This document shows, piece by piece, positions 11,070 through 20,288 of a stretch of 64,000 bases of DNA (the first letter of the stretch is position 1; each line of letters starts with the position of its first letter). The position numbers and the translations under genes are program-made. The stretch spans positions 193,501-257,500 of the forward strand of contig NZ_CP019947.1 of NCBI RefSeq assembly GCF_002025205.1. The letters run 5' to 3'. A model generated the notes under the pieces. That model saw only the letters and a list, made by a program, of their open reading frames with translations, did no database searches and was not told the origin of the DNA. The stretch comes from Pseudomonas sp. CC6-YY-74 (lineage in GTDB: Bacteria; Pseudomonadota; Gammaproteobacteria; Pseudomonadales; Pseudomonadaceae).

Positions 11070-12098
11070 ATGAAGATGGTGAAATCCACCCTGGCTATTC
11101 TGACTACCGCAACCGTTCTAGGCATCAGCGGCTTCGTGCATGCTGGCGCCACCCTGGACGCGGTACAGAAGAAAGGTTTCGTTCAGTGCGGTATCAGCGA
11201 TGGTCTGCCTGGCTTCTCCTATGCCGATGAAAAAGGCAATTATTTCGGCCTCGACGTCGATGTATGCCGCGCAGTGGCAGCTGCCCTGTTTGGTGATGCG
11301 ACCAAGGTCAAATTCAGCCCGTTGACTGCCAAGGAGCGCTTCACCGCGCTGCAATCCGGCGAAATCGATGTGCTGTCGCGTAACACCACCTGGACCAGCT
11401 CGCGCGACGCCGGTCTGGGCTTGAACTTCGCCGGCGTCAATTATTACGACGGTCAGGGCTTCTTGGTTAACAAGAAACTCGGCGTTACCAGCGCCAAGGA
11501 ACTCGACGGCGCTACCGTGTGCATCCAGGCCGGTACCACCACCGAGCTGAACCTCTCCGACTACTTCCGCTCGAACGGCCTGAAGTACACCCCAATCACT
11601 TACGACACCTCCGACGAGAGCGCTACCTCGCTGGAAGCCGGCCGTTGCGACGTGCTGACTTCCGACCAGTCGCAGCTCTATGCTCAGCGCATCAAGCTGT
11701 CTGCGCCGCTGGAATATGTGGTACTGCCGGAAGTGATCTCGAAAGAGCCGCTGGGCCCGGTTGTACGTCAGGGTGATGACGAGTGGTTCAACATCGTGCG
11801 TTGGAGCCTGTTCGCCATGGTCAACGCCGAAGAGCTGGGTCTCACCTCGGCTAACGTCGAAGATCTGGCTAAATCCACCAAGAACCCGGATGTCGCCCGA
11901 CTGCTGGGTGCCGAGGGTGAGTTCGGCAAGGACCTGAAACTGCCGAAAGACTGGGCGGTACAGATCGTCAAGCAAGTGGGCAACTACGGCGAGAGCTTCG
12001 ACCGCAACGTCGGCGCCGGCAGTGACCTGAAGATCGAACGCGGCCTTAACGCCCTGTGGAACAAAGGTGGTCTGCAATACGCACCGCCGGTGCGCTGA
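11070..12098 (+). CDS. aapJ: AapJ, periplasmic general L-amino acid-binding protein
   Basis: A 342-residue solute-binding protein (SBP family 3) of the AapJQMP/BztABCD amino-acid ABC transporter. The first 23 or so residues (KSTLAILTTATVLG...VHA) are a Sec signal peptide. The mature protein begins with the family pattern TLDAVQKKGFVQCGI, followed by GFSYADEKGNYFGLDVDVCR, the ligand-binding lobe. It binds broad-range L-amino acids and hands them to AapQM. The ATG at 11070 has a perfect RBS; upstream in-frame codons belong to the leader. Confidence 0.95.
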   Translation: MKMVKSTLAILTTATVLGISGFVHAGATLDAVQKKGFVQCGISDGLPGFSYADEKGNYFGLDVDVCRAVAAALFGDATKVKFSPLTAKERFTALQSGEIDVLSRNTTWTSSRDAGLGLNFAGVNYYDGQGFLVNKKLGVTSAKELDGATVCIQAGTTTELNLSDYFRSNGLKYTPITYDTSDESATSLEAGRCDVLTSDQSQLYAQRIKLSAPLEYVVLPEVISKEPLGPVVRQGDDEWFNIVRWSLFAMVNAEELGLTSANVEDLAKSTKNPDVARLLGAEGEFGKDLKLPKDWAVQIVKQVGNYGESFDRNVGAGSDLKIERGLNALWNKGGLQYAPPVR

Positions 12099-12106
12099 TC
12101 GTCTTT

Positions 12107-12133
12107 GCCGGAACCCTGTCCTGGGGTTTCGGC
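12107..12133 (+). other. Intercistronic hairpin after aapJ
   Basis: A 10-bp stem with one G-U pair (12107-12116 with 12124-12133) begins 9 bases after the aapJ stop. No T-run follows. Such structures commonly protect the mRNA of the binding-protein gene so that it is made in excess over the permease. Confidence 0.55.
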
Positions 12134-12152
12134 ATGTTCTAGATGACGTGAA

Positions 12153-12180
12153 CCCCATGCCCGCCAACATGGGCATGGGG
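12153..12180 (+). other. Second intercistronic hairpin, 10-bp perfect stem, before aapQ
   Basis: CCCCATGCCC (12153-12162) pairs perfectly with GGGCATGGGG (12171-12180) around an 8-base loop, ending just 17 bases before the aapQ start. With the preceding hairpin it fills the 99-base aapJ-aapQ gap. It should stabilise aapJ mRNA or reduce read-through into aapQMP. Confidence 0.6.
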
Positions 12181-12197
12181 GTTCCTAGAGGGCTTCT

Positions 12198-13382
12198 ATG
12201 CAAACTCCTGAGCATGCCTCGCGCCCAAGTGGTTCGGTTTGGACCGACCCCAAGTTGCGTGCCTGGCTATTCCAAATTCTTGCCGTTATCGTCGTCGTGG
12301 CGCTCGGCTGGTATCTGTTCGACAACACCCAGACCAACCTGGAGAAACGCGGGATCACCTCCGGTTTCGCCTTTCTCGATAACAGTGCCGGCTTCGGCAT
12401 TGCCCAGCACCTGATCGATTACAGCGAGAGCGATTCCTACGGACGGGTTTTCTTCGTCGGTCTGCTCAATACCCTGCTGGTGTCAGTGATCGGTATCATC
12501 GGTGCGACTATTCTTGGCTTCATTATCGGCGTGGCGCGGTTGTCGCCCAACTGGTTGATGAGCAAACTGGCCACCGTCTATATCGAGACGTTCCGCAATA
12601 TTCCACCATTGCTGCAAATCTTCTTCTGGTACTTCGCGGTGATGCTCTCGCTTCCCGGGCCGAGGCAGAGCCTGGATATTGGCCAGACGTTCTTCCTCAA
12701 TAGCCGCGGCCTGTATATGCCGTCACCCAGCGGCACCGACAGCTTCATGCCCTTTTTCGGCGCCGTAGTGGTGGCGGTCATCGGTATCGTGCTGTTGTCG
12801 CGTTGGTCGAAGGCGCGGTTCGAGGCGACCGGTAAGTACTTTCCCGTGTCGCTGGGGGCTGTGCCTTTACTGCTGGGGCTGCCCGCGCTGGCCGTGCTGC
12901 TGACGGGTAATCCGCTGCAATGGACTACCCCGGAGCTGAGCGGTTTCAACTTCCGCGGTGGCTGGGTGATGATCCCCGAGCTGATGGCGCTGACCCTGGC
13001 ACTGACTATCTATACCGCGGCCTTTATCGCCGAGACCGTGCGTGCCGGGATTCTTTCGGTCAGCCATGGTCAGACCGAAGCTGCGCGCTCCCTAGGCTTG
13101 CCCGCCGGCAAGACCCTGCGTCTGGTGATCATCCCGCAAGCACTGCGAGTAATCATTCCGCCATTGACCAGCCAATACCTCAACCTGGCGAAGAACTCTT
13201 CGCTGGCGGCCGGTATCGGCTATCCGGACATGGTCTCGCTGTTCGCCGGCACAGTGCTCAATCAGACTGGCCAGGCCATCGAGGTGGTCGCCATCACCAT
13301 GAGCGTCTACCTGGCCATCAGTATCAGCATTTCCATGCTGATGAACTGGTACAACAAGCGCATTGCGCTGATCGAGCGGTAA
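12198..13382 (+). CDS. aapQ: AapQ, amino-acid ABC transporter permease
   Basis: A 394-residue inner-membrane permease of the HisM/GlnP class. A first transmembrane segment at about residues 20-45 is followed by a periplasmic loop and the conserved permease domain. The EAA loop that contacts the ATPase reads QTEAARSLGLPAGKTLRLVI. The large insertion between membrane spans is typical of AapQ/BztB compared with short HisQM-type permeases. It pairs with AapM. The gene is 10 bases from aapM and in the same operon. Confidence 0.94.
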   Translation: MQTPEHASRPSGSVWTDPKLRAWLFQILAVIVVVALGWYLFDNTQTNLEKRGITSGFAFLDNSAGFGIAQHLIDYSESDSYGRVFFVGLLNTLLVSVIGIIGATILGFIIGVARLSPNWLMSKLATVYIETFRNIPPLLQIFFWYFAVMLSLPGPRQSLDIGQTFFLNSRGLYMPSPSGTDSFMPFFGAVVVAVIGIVLLSRWSKARFEATGKYFPVSLGAVPLLLGLPALAVLLTGNPLQWTTPELSGFNFRGGWVMIPELMALTLALTIYTAAFIAETVRAGILSVSHGQTEAARSLGLPAGKTLRLVIIPQALRVIIPPLTSQYLNLAKNSSLAAGIGYPDMVSLFAGTVLNQTGQAIEVVAITMSVYLAISISISMLMNWYNKRIALIER

Positions 13383-13392
13383 GGAGCAGCCC

Positions 13393-14490
13393 ATGCAAAC
13401 CCATACGTTCAAACCCGATCTACCACCACCGCTGCTCAGCGTTGGTGTGCTCGGTTGGCTGCGCGCCAACCTGTTCTCCAGCTGGTTCAATACCCTGTTA
13501 ACCCTGTTTTCCGCTTACCTGGTCTGGTTGATTATTCCGCCGATGATCCAGTGGGCTTTAATCGATGCCAACTGGGTAGGCACCACCCGTTCAGATTGCA
13601 CCGGTGAAGGTGCCTGCTGGGTGTTCATCCAGCAGCGGTTCGGCCAATTCATGTATGGCTTCTATCCGACCGAGTTGCGCTGGCGTGTCGACCTGACGCT
13701 ATGGATGGCGGTGATTGGTGCGTCGCCTCTGTTCATTCCGCAGATGCCACGCAAGGCGCTGTACGGCTTGGCTTTCCTGGTGGTGTACCCATTGCTGGCC
13801 TACTGGCTGCTGCATGGTGGTTACTTCGGTCTGAGCACGGTATCTACCACCCGTTGGGGTGGCCTGATGCTGACGCTGGTGATTGCCTCTGTCGGCATCG
13901 CTGGCGCCTTGCCGCTGGGCATCCTGCTGGCGCTTGGCCGGCGTTCGGATATGCCGGCGATCCGGGTGATCTGCGTGACCTTCATCGAGTTCTGGCGCGG
14001 TGTGCCGTTGATCACCGTGTTGTTCATGTCTTCGGTGATGCTGCCGCTGTTTCTCCCGGAAGGGATGAACTTCGACAAGCTGATGCGGGCACTGATCGGG
14101 GTGATCCTGTTCCAGTCGGCTTATGTAGCCGAAGTGGTGCGTGGCGGCTTGCAAGCCATCCCCAAAGGCCAGTACGAGGCGGCTGCGGCCATGGGCCTGG
14201 GCTACTGGCGGGTGATGGGCCTGGTGATTCTGCCGCAGGCGTTGAAACTGGTGATTCCAGGTATCGTCAACACCTTTATCGCCTTGTTCAAGGACACCAG
14301 TCTGGTGATCATCATCGGCCTGTTCGACCTGCTCAACAGTATCAAACAAGCCACCACCGACCCGGTCTGGCTGGGTATGGCCACAGAAGGCTATGTGTTC
14401 GCCGCCCTGGTTTTCTGGATTTTCTGTTTTGGTATGTCCCGTTACTCCATGCACCTGGAGCGCAAGCTCGAGACTGGCCATAAGCGTTAG
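13393..14490 (+). CDS. aapM: AapM, amino-acid ABC transporter permease
   Basis: A 365-residue permease, the second membrane subunit of the general amino-acid transporter. The EAA loop is [20 protein letters not shown]. Several membrane spans come before and after it, and an extended N-terminal region has its own hydrophobic segments, as in BztC/AapM. The start ATG lies behind a GGAG-like RBS 10 bases after aapQ. It forms the channel with AapQ. Confidence 0.94.
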   Translation: MQTHTFKPDLPPPLLSVGVLGWLRANLFSSWFNTLLTLFSAYLVWLIIPPMIQWALIDANWVGTTRSDCTGEGACWVFIQQRFGQFMYGFYPTELRWRVDLTLWMAVIGASPLFIPQMPRKALYGLAFLVVYPLLAYWLLHGGYFGLSTVSTTRWGGLMLTLVIASVGIAGALPLGILLALGRRSDMPAIRVICVTFIEFWRGVPLITVLFMSSVMLPLFLPEGMNFDKLMRALIGVILFQSAYVAEVVRGGLQAIPKGQYEAAAAMGLGYWRVMGLVILPQALKLVIPGIVNTFIALFKDTSLVIIIGLFDLLNSIKQATTDPVWLGMATEGYVFAALVFWIFCFGMSRYSMHLERKLETGHKR

Positions 14491-14501
14491 GAGCCCTTTC
14501 A

Positions 14502-15263
14502 ATGTCTGTAGCAAACAAACAAACCAGCGCTGAAGCGATGATCCTGATGGAAGGCGTGCACAAGTGGTACGGCGAGTTCCATGTGCTCAAGGACATCAAT
14601 CTGAGTGTCAAACCGGGTGAACGTATCGTCCTTTGCGGTCCATCCGGCTCCGGCAAGTCGACGGCCATTCGCTGTATCAATCGCCTGGAAGAGCACCAGC
14701 AAGGGCGTATCGTGGTCGATGGCACCGAACTGACCCATGACCTCAAGCACATCGAGATGGTTCGGCGCGAAGTGGGCATGGTGTTCCAGCACTTCAACCT
14801 GTTCCCGCATCTGACCGTGCTGCAGAACTGCACGCTGGCGCCGATGTGGGTGCGCAAGATGTCCAAGCGTCAGGCCGAAGAGGTTGCCATGCACTTCCTC
14901 GAGCGTGTGCGGATTCCCGAGCAGGCCAATAAATTTCCGGGACAACTCTCCGGTGGTCAGCAGCAGCGGGTAGCCATCGCTCGTGCGCTGTGCATGAAGC
15001 CGAAAATCATGTTGTTCGATGAGCCGACCTCGGCACTCGATCCAGAAATGGTCAAGGAGGTTCTGGACACCATGGTCGGTCTGGCCGAAGACGGCATGAC
15101 CATGCTCTGCGTAACCCACGAGATGGGCTTTGCCCGCACCGTGGCGAACCGCGTGCTGTTCCTCGACAAGGGCGAGGTTGTCGAAGAGGCCGACCCCGAA
15201 ACCTTCTTCAACAGCCCGCAGAACGAGCGTACCAAGTTGTTCCTCAGCCAGATTCTGCACTGA
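14502..15263 (+). CDS. aapP: AapP, amino-acid ABC transporter ATP-binding protein
   Basis: A 253-residue ABC ATPase of the polar-amino-acid subfamily. Walker A is GPSGSGKST (46-54), the signature is LSGGQQQR (149-156), Walker B is LFDEP (171-175), and the switch His is in CVTHEMGFA. It energises import through AapQ/AapM on the cytoplasmic face. It is the last gene of aapJQMP and is followed within 15 bases by a strong terminator. Confidence 0.96.
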   Translation: MSVANKQTSAEAMILMEGVHKWYGEFHVLKDINLSVKPGERIVLCGPSGSGKSTAIRCINRLEEHQQGRIVVDGTELTHDLKHIEMVRREVGMVFQHFNLFPHLTVLQNCTLAPMWVRKMSKRQAEEVAMHFLERVRIPEQANKFPGQLSGGQQQRVAIARALCMKPKIMLFDEPTSALDPEMVKEVLDTMVGLAEDGMTMLCVTHEMGFARTVANRVLFLDKGEVVEEADPETFFNSPQNERTKLFLSQILH

Positions 15264-15274
15264 GAACCCGCTGC

Positions 15275-15310
15275 AATGAAAAAAGGAGCCTTCGGGCTCC
15301 TTTTTTCATT
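15275..15310. terminator. Bidirectional terminator between aapP and the old yellow enzyme gene
   Basis: A 16-bp perfect inverted repeat (AATGAAAAAAGGAGCC / GGCTCCTTTTTTCATT) around a TTCG tetraloop has an A-run on the left and a T-run on the right, so it can end transcription from both convergent units. Confidence 0.95.
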
Positions 15311-15341
15311 CAGTGTGTCAGGCATCACGCGCCCGACATCG

Positions 15342-16391
15342 TTACAGCCGTGGGTAATCGATATAGCCAACCGGCCCGGAACCATAAAAGGTTGCCGGCT
15401 GCGGTTCGTTTAATTCGGCGTCCTCGGCGAGGCGGGCGGGCAGGTCCGGGTTGGCGATAAAGGGGATGCCAAAAGCCACGGCATCGGCCTTGCCGCTTTC
15501 CAGCCAGGCGTTGGCCTGCGCCTTGGTGAAGCGCTCGTTGGCGATGAACACACCCCCGAAGGCTTGCTTGAGACTCGAAGCCAGGCTGTCATCGCCTTCC
15601 TTCTCGCGGGCACAGATAAAGGCGATACCGCGCTTGCCCAGTTCGCGGGCAATGTAGGTGAAGGTCTCGGCGCGCTGGCTGTCGCCCATGTCGTGGCTGT
15701 CTGCGCGCGGCGCCAGGTGCATGCCGACCCGGCCGGCGCCCCACACCGAAATCACCGCATCGGTGACTTCCAGCATCAGTCGCGCGCGGTTTTCCAGGGA
15801 GCCGCCGTAGCGGTCGCTGCGCTGGTTGGTGCTGTCCTGGAGGAACTGGTCGAGCAGGTAGCCGTTGGCGCCGTGGATTTCCACACCGTCAAACCCGGCG
15901 GCCTTGGCGTTCTCCGCACCCTGGCGATAAGCCTCGACGATATCGGCGATTTCCTCGGTCTCCAGGGCGCGCGGGGTGACGTATTCAGTGAGCGGACGCA
16001 CCAGGCTGACATGGCCGGCCGGGGCGATGGCGCTGGGCGCAACCGGGGCGGCGCCATTCAGGTAACTGGGGTGGGAGATGCGCCCGACATGCCACAGCTG
16101 CAGGACGATCTTGCCGCCATTGGCATGCACGGCCTTGGTGATAGTGCTCCAGCCGCGGACCTGCGCATCGGACCAGATGCCGGGGGTGTCCGGGTAGCCA
16201 ACGCCCATCGGCGTGACCGCAGTGGCCTCGCTGATGATCAGGCCAGCGGAGGCGCGCTGCACGTAGTACTCGGCCATCAGCGCGTTGGGCACGCGCCCGA
16301 CGTCGGCGCGAGTGCGGGTCAGCGGCGCCATGATGATGCGGTTGGCGAGTTCCAGCTCGCCGATCTTGATCGGGTCGAAAAGCGTAGGCAT
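15342..16391 (-). CDS. Old yellow enzyme family alkene reductase (NemA/XenB-like)
   Basis: A 349-residue FMN-dependent NADPH ene-reductase. MPTLFDPIKIGELELANRII is the usual N-terminus, with Thr25 in the MAPLTRTRA FMN-binding segment. The substrate-binding pair is His173/Asn176 in EIHGANGYLLDQF, and DRYGGSLENRAR follows. Such enzymes reduce electrophilic C=C bonds, quinones, N-ethylmaleimide and nitro compounds. The ATG at 16391 has a GAGGA RBS. Upstream in-frame sequence overlaps the ArsR gene out of frame and is not coding. The ArsR gene 41 bases upstream is the likely regulator. Confidence 0.93.
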   Translation of the reverse strand: MPTLFDPIKIGELELANRIIMAPLTRTRADVGRVPNALMAEYYVQRASAGLIISEATAVTPMGVGYPDTPGIWSDAQVRGWSTITKAVHANGGKIVLQLWHVGRISHPSYLNGAAPVAPSAIAPAGHVSLVRPLTEYVTPRALETEEIADIVEAYRQGAENAKAAGFDGVEIHGANGYLLDQFLQDSTNQRSDRYGGSLENRARLMLEVTDAVISVWGAGRVGMHLAPRADSHDMGDSQRAETFTYIARELGKRGIAFICAREKEGDDSLASSLKQAFGGVFIANERFTKAQANAWLESGKADAVAFGIPFIANPDLPARLAEDAELNEPQPATFYGSGPVGYIDYPRL

Positions 16392-16432
16392 TGAGTATTC
16401 CTCGGTCGGGGGGAGCAGAAATGTAGGAGTGG

Positions 16433-16735
16433 TTAGAGCTCTTGGCTGATATGCCGCAGGAACGCCTGGATGGTCTCTTCGTTGCGTTTGAAGAAGTGCC
16501 ACTGGCCGACCTTCTTGCTGGTCACCAGGCCGGCCCGTTGCAGGGTCGCCAGATGGGCCGATACCGTCGATTGCGACAGCCCGGTGCGTTGGTCGATCTT
16601 GCCGGCACACACGCCGTTCTCCAGCGGGTGGTCCTGATCGGCGAAGTACGCCTGTGGGTCCTTCAGCCAGTGCAGGATGTCGCGGCGCACCGGGTGGGCC
16701 AGGGCTTTGATCACTTCATCGATGTCGATGGGCAT
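16433..16735 (-). CDS. ArsR-family winged-helix repressor
   Basis: A 100-residue ArsR/SmtB-type regulator. ALAHPVRRDILHWLKD begins the DNA-binding domain, the recognition helix is TGLSQSTVSAHLATLQRAGLV, and the wing is KVGQWHFFKRNE. A single Cys (ENGVCAGKID) could sense electrophiles, as known for some OYE-linked regulators, but there is no metal-type CxC pair. It is transcribed just ahead of the ene-reductase gene in the same direction, so it most likely represses its own operon. Confidence 0.9.
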   Translation of the reverse strand: MPIDIDEVIKALAHPVRRDILHWLKDPQAYFADQDHPLENGVCAGKIDQRTGLSQSTVSAHLATLQRAGLVTSKKVGQWHFFKRNEETIQAFLRHISQEL

Positions 16736-16864
16736 GTGTGCAGTTTCCAGGGTTGCTGTAGCGCCAAATCGCGATGGGACAAACTGTATATCGGTGCGCG
16801 GCGATACACAGATCGTTTACGCCGATAGTGCTCATTGCCCGCACTGATGTGTAAGCTCTGTGCT

Positions 16865-17452
16865 ATGAACTACCTCGCTCATCTGCATCTTGGCGGCGAC
16901 GCGCCGGCGCAACTGCTCGGCAGCCTGTATGGCGATTTCGTCAAAGGCCGGCTGGTCGGGGAGTGGCCCGCGGATATCGAAGCCGCGATCGTTCTGCACC
17001 GGCGCATCGATGCCTTTACCGACAGCCATGCACTGCTGGCCCAGGCCCGGGCGCGCTTTCCCGCCGAGCGGCGACGCTATGCCGGAATCCTCCTGGACCT
17101 GTTCTTCGACCACTGCCTGGCGCTGAATTGGCCGGATTACGCCGACGAGCCGCTGGCGCAATTCACCGGGCGGGTGTATCGGATCTTGGCCGAGGAGCCG
17201 ATTTTGCCCGAGCGCCTGGCCCTGATTGCGCCGCGCATGGCGGCCCAGGACTGGCTTGGCAGCTACCGCGATTTCGCCGTGCTGGAGCAGGTGATTGCCG
17301 GTATGGGCCGGCGGCTGTCACGGCCCGGTGTGCTGGATGGCAGCCTGCTCGAGCTGGAGCGTCTGTATGTGCCGCTGAGTGAGGACTTTCGCGCCTTCTA
17401 CCCCGAGTTGCTCGAGTTCGTGGGTACACAGTTGACGGCGGCAGGCAGATAG
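16865..17452 (+). CDS. acpH: Acyl carrier protein phosphodiesterase AcpH
   Basis: A 195-residue AcpH-family hydrolase, the usual length. It removes 4'-phosphopantetheine from holo-ACP. The family N-terminus MNYLAHLHLG is followed by LLGSLYGDFVKGRL and LHRRIDAFTDSH, whose Asp/His residues belong to the HD-like metal centre; LDLFFDHCLA follows. I chose the ATG at 16865 because of the family N-terminus. An upstream in-frame ATG would add ten unrelated residues. Confidence 0.92.
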   Translation: MNYLAHLHLGGDAPAQLLGSLYGDFVKGRLVGEWPADIEAAIVLHRRIDAFTDSHALLAQARARFPAERRRYAGILLDLFFDHCLALNWPDYADEPLAQFTGRVYRILAEEPILPERLALIAPRMAAQDWLGSYRDFAVLEQVIAGMGRRLSRPGVLDGSLLELERLYVPLSEDFRAFYPELLEFVGTQLTAAGR

Positions 17453-17464
17453 CCTTCCGCCGAG

Positions 17465-17546
17465 GTAGGAGCGGCTGCAGGCGCGAAGCTTTTGCTGTGC
17501 ATCGCAACATTCGCAGCTGCAGCGGAACCTCGTCCGGGCGCTCCCG
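17465..17546. repeat. REP-like inverted pair (REPIN)
   Basis: GTAGGAGCGGCTGCAGGCGCGAA and, in inverted orientation after a short spacer, TTCGCAGCTGCAGCGGAACCTC form a palindromic pair. The head resembles the common Pseudomonas REP family (GTAGGAGCGnnnnn...GCGAA). It lies between two convergent genes, the usual place for such elements. Confidence 0.55.
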
Positions 17547-17564
17547 TTTAGCGCCCCCATCAGC

Positions 17565-20288
17565 CTACTGGCGCTTCAATGCCTGGGGATGCAGGCGAAA
17601 ACGGCGGATCACGGCTTTCTCCAGCTCCGCCACGCTGAACAGCAGCAAACCGGCCAGCAGCACCCGCAACCATTCAGCGGCAGTCAGGCCGATGGAGCCG
17701 AATACTCGCTGCAGGGGCGGTGCATAGGTGAACAGCAGTTGCAGCAGCAGACACACGGCGATGGCCAACAGCACCTTGGGATTGCCCAGCAACCCCTGAC
17801 GATTGAGCACCGAGTCGAAGATATGCCGGCTGTTCAGCAGGTAGAACATCTCGCACATCACCACGGTGTTCACCGCCATGGTCCGGGCACCTTCCAGGCT
17901 GTTCCCGTGCTGCATTTCCCAGAGAAACAAGCCGAGGGCGCCGGCCATCATCAGTAGTGACACCATCAGCACACGCCAGACGAAAAAGCCCGAGAGCAGC
18001 GGTTCGCCTGGCGGGCGCGGCGGGCGCGTCATCAGTCCTTGTTCGGACGGTTCGAAGGCCAGTGCCAGGGCCAGGGTGATGGAGGTGACCATGTTGATCC
18101 ACAGCACCTGGGCCGGGGTCAGCGGCAGGGTCAACTGGAACAGGATCGCGGCGATCACGATCAAGGCTTCGCCGCCGTTGGTCGGCAGGACGAACAGGAT
18201 GAATTTCTTCAGGTTGTCGTAGATCGAGCGGCCTTCGCGCACGGCATTGGCGATGGTGGCGAAGTTGTCGTCGGTGAGTACCACTGCCGCGGCTTCCTTG
18301 GCCGCCTCGGTGCCCTTGTGGCCCATGGCCACGCCGACATCCGCACGCTTCAGTGCTGGCGCATCATTGACCCCGTCTCCGGTCATTGCCACCACTTCGC
18401 CGTTGGCTTGCATGGCCTGCACCAAGCGCAGCTTGTGTTCCGGGCTGGCGCGGGCGAACACCTCGATGCTGGGCAGTAGTTCGCGCAGGCTGCGCTCGTC
18501 GAGCAGCTCGATTTCAGCGCCGGTCAGGGCCGGGCGGTCAATGCCGATGCCCAGTTGTGCACCGATGGCGCGAGCGGTTTCGACGTGGTCGCCGGTGATC
18601 ATCTTCACCGAGATGCCGGCGCGCCGACACTCGGCCACTGCGGCGATCGCCTCTGCGCGCGGCGGGTCGATGATGCCGAACAGGGCCAGCAGGGTGAAGC
18701 CCTGCTCGACATCGGCAAAACTCAGGCTGCGTTGCTCGGCGTCGGCCGGGCGGCTGGCAATGGCCAGCAGGCGCAGGCCGTGGGCGGCCAGGTCGGTGGT
18801 CTGGCGCCGCCAGAAATCCGGCTCGAGCGGCTGGTCGCCGTCGGCCGTGCGTTGTTTGCTGCATATTTCCAGCAGCCGCTCGGGTGCGCCTTTCAGGTAG
18901 ATCACGCCATGGCCGCTGTGGTCATGGTGCAGGGTGGCCATGAAGCGGTGTTCCGACTCGAAGGGAATGGCGTCGCTACGTGGCAGTTCTGCCTGCAGGG
19001 TCAGAGGGTCCAGGCCGCATTTCAAGGCCAGGGTGGCGAGCGCGCCCTCGGTGGGATCGCCATGCAGCAGCCAGTTGCCGGCGGCGTCTTCCTCAAGGCG
19101 GGCATCGTTGCATAACAGGGCTGCGCGGCCGATGTCGAGCAGGGCCTGATCGGTTGCCAGGGGCTGGCCATCGAGATGAAATCCGCCCTCGGGGGCGTAG
19201 CCGACACCGCTCACATCGACGATCCGCTGGGCGCTGACCAGGCGCTGCACGGTCATCTCGTTGCGGGTCAGGGTGCCGGTCTTGTCCGAGCAGATTACTG
19301 TGACCGAACCAAGGGTTTCCACCGCCGGCAGGCGCCGTACGATGGCATTGTGGCGGGCCATGCGTTGCACGCCGAGGGCGAGAATAACCGTCATGATTGC
19401 CGGCAGCCCTTCTGGAATCGCGGCGACGGTGAGCGCCACTACCATCATGAACATCTCGGCCGGATCCTGGCCGCGCCATAGCGTGCCGAGGGCGAAGGTG
19501 CCGATGGCGAAGACCAGTAGGGCCACGGTTAACCAACGGCTGAAACCGTCGATCTGCCGCAGTAATGGCGTGGATACCGTCTGCACCTGTTGCAGCATGC
19601 TGCCGATGCGCCCCAGTTCGGTGGCGCTGGCGGTGGCGACCACCAGACCGAGGGCCTGGCCGCTGCTCACCAGGGTGCCCGAGTAGGCCATGCAGCGGCG
19701 GTCGCCGAGCACCGCGTCGGCTTTGTTGCGGGCGATGGATTTCTCCACTGGCACCGATTCGCCGGTCAGCGCGGCTTCCTCGACGTTGAAGTTTTTTACC
19801 CTGAGCAGGCGCAGGTCGGCCGGTACCTTGTCCCCGGAAACCAGGCTGACGATATCCCCCAGCACCAGTTGTTCGGCGGGTATTTCCCGGCGTTCGCCAG
19901 CGCGCACGACCATGGCATGCAGCGACAGCATGTCGCGAATGGCGTCCAGGGCGTGCTCCGCCTTGCCCTCCTGGATGAAGCCGATCAGCGCATTGATCAG
20001 CACCACTGAGAGAATCACCGCGGTGTCTACCCAGTGGCCGAGCAGGGCGGTGACCGCGGACGCCGCGATCATCATGTACAGCAACAGGTTGTGAAATTGC
20101 AGCAACAGGCGTAGCAGCGCGCCGCGCCGTTTGGGCGGTGGCAGGCGATTGGCCCCGTAGCGTTGCAAGCGTTGCGCCGCCTCACCCTCGGCGAGGCCGC
20201 TTTGGCTACTGTGCAGGGCGTCCAGGGCCTGCTGCGCGTCGAGGGTGTGCCAGGCCGTTTCGGCGTGGACAGGTGGCGGTGTGTCCAT
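17565..20288 (-). CDS. P2-type cation-transporting P-type ATPase
   Basis: A 907-residue P-type ATPase with a cation-ATPase N-terminal domain (about 10-80), TGES (175-178) of the actuator domain, the M4 motif AAIPEGLPA (290-297), phosphorylation site DKTGT (Asp335), TGDGVNDAPALK in the P domain, and a six-helix C-terminal membrane domain. The layout is P2A-like (SERCA/PMR1). In M6 the motif reads NMVTSITLALALAFEP, whereas calcium pumps have NLVTDG; the ion-binding Asp is missing, so calcium specificity should not be assumed. It is convergent with acpH and probably monocistronic. Confidence 0.9.
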   Translation of the reverse strand: MDTPPPVHAETAWHTLDAQQALDALHSSQSGLAEGEAAQRLQRYGANRLPPPKRRGALLRLLLQFHNLLLYMMIAASAVTALLGHWVDTAVILSVVLINALIGFIQEGKAEHALDAIRDMLSLHAMVVRAGERREIPAEQLVLGDIVSLVSGDKVPADLRLLRVKNFNVEEAALTGESVPVEKSIARNKADAVLGDRRCMAYSGTLVSSGQALGLVVATASATELGRIGSMLQQVQTVSTPLLRQIDGFSRWLTVALLVFAIGTFALGTLWRGQDPAEMFMMVVALTVAAIPEGLPAIMTVILALGVQRMARHNAIVRRLPAVETLGSVTVICSDKTGTLTRNEMTVQRLVSAQRIVDVSGVGYAPEGGFHLDGQPLATDQALLDIGRAALLCNDARLEEDAAGNWLLHGDPTEGALATLALKCGLDPLTLQAELPRSDAIPFESEHRFMATLHHDHSGHGVIYLKGAPERLLEICSKQRTADGDQPLEPDFWRRQTTDLAAHGLRLLAIASRPADAEQRSLSFADVEQGFTLLALFGIIDPPRAEAIAAVAECRRAGISVKMITGDHVETARAIGAQLGIGIDRPALTGAEIELLDERSLRELLPSIEVFARASPEHKLRLVQAMQANGEVVAMTGDGVNDAPALKRADVGVAMGHKGTEAAKEAAAVVLTDDNFATIANAVREGRSIYDNLKKFILFVLPTNGGEALIVIAAILFQLTLPLTPAQVLWINMVTSITLALALAFEPSEQGLMTRPPRPPGEPLLSGFFVWRVLMVSLLMMAGALGLFLWEMQHGNSLEGARTMAVNTVVMCEMFYLLNSRHIFDSVLNRQGLLGNPKVLLAIAVCLLLQLLFTYAPPLQRVFGSIGLTAAEWLRVLLAGLLLFSVAELEKAVIRRFRLHPQALKRQ

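Noticed and set aside
11118..12215. A 365-codon minus-strand ORF opposite aapJ
   Set aside because: It is a mirror of the binding-protein gene with no RBS or domain.
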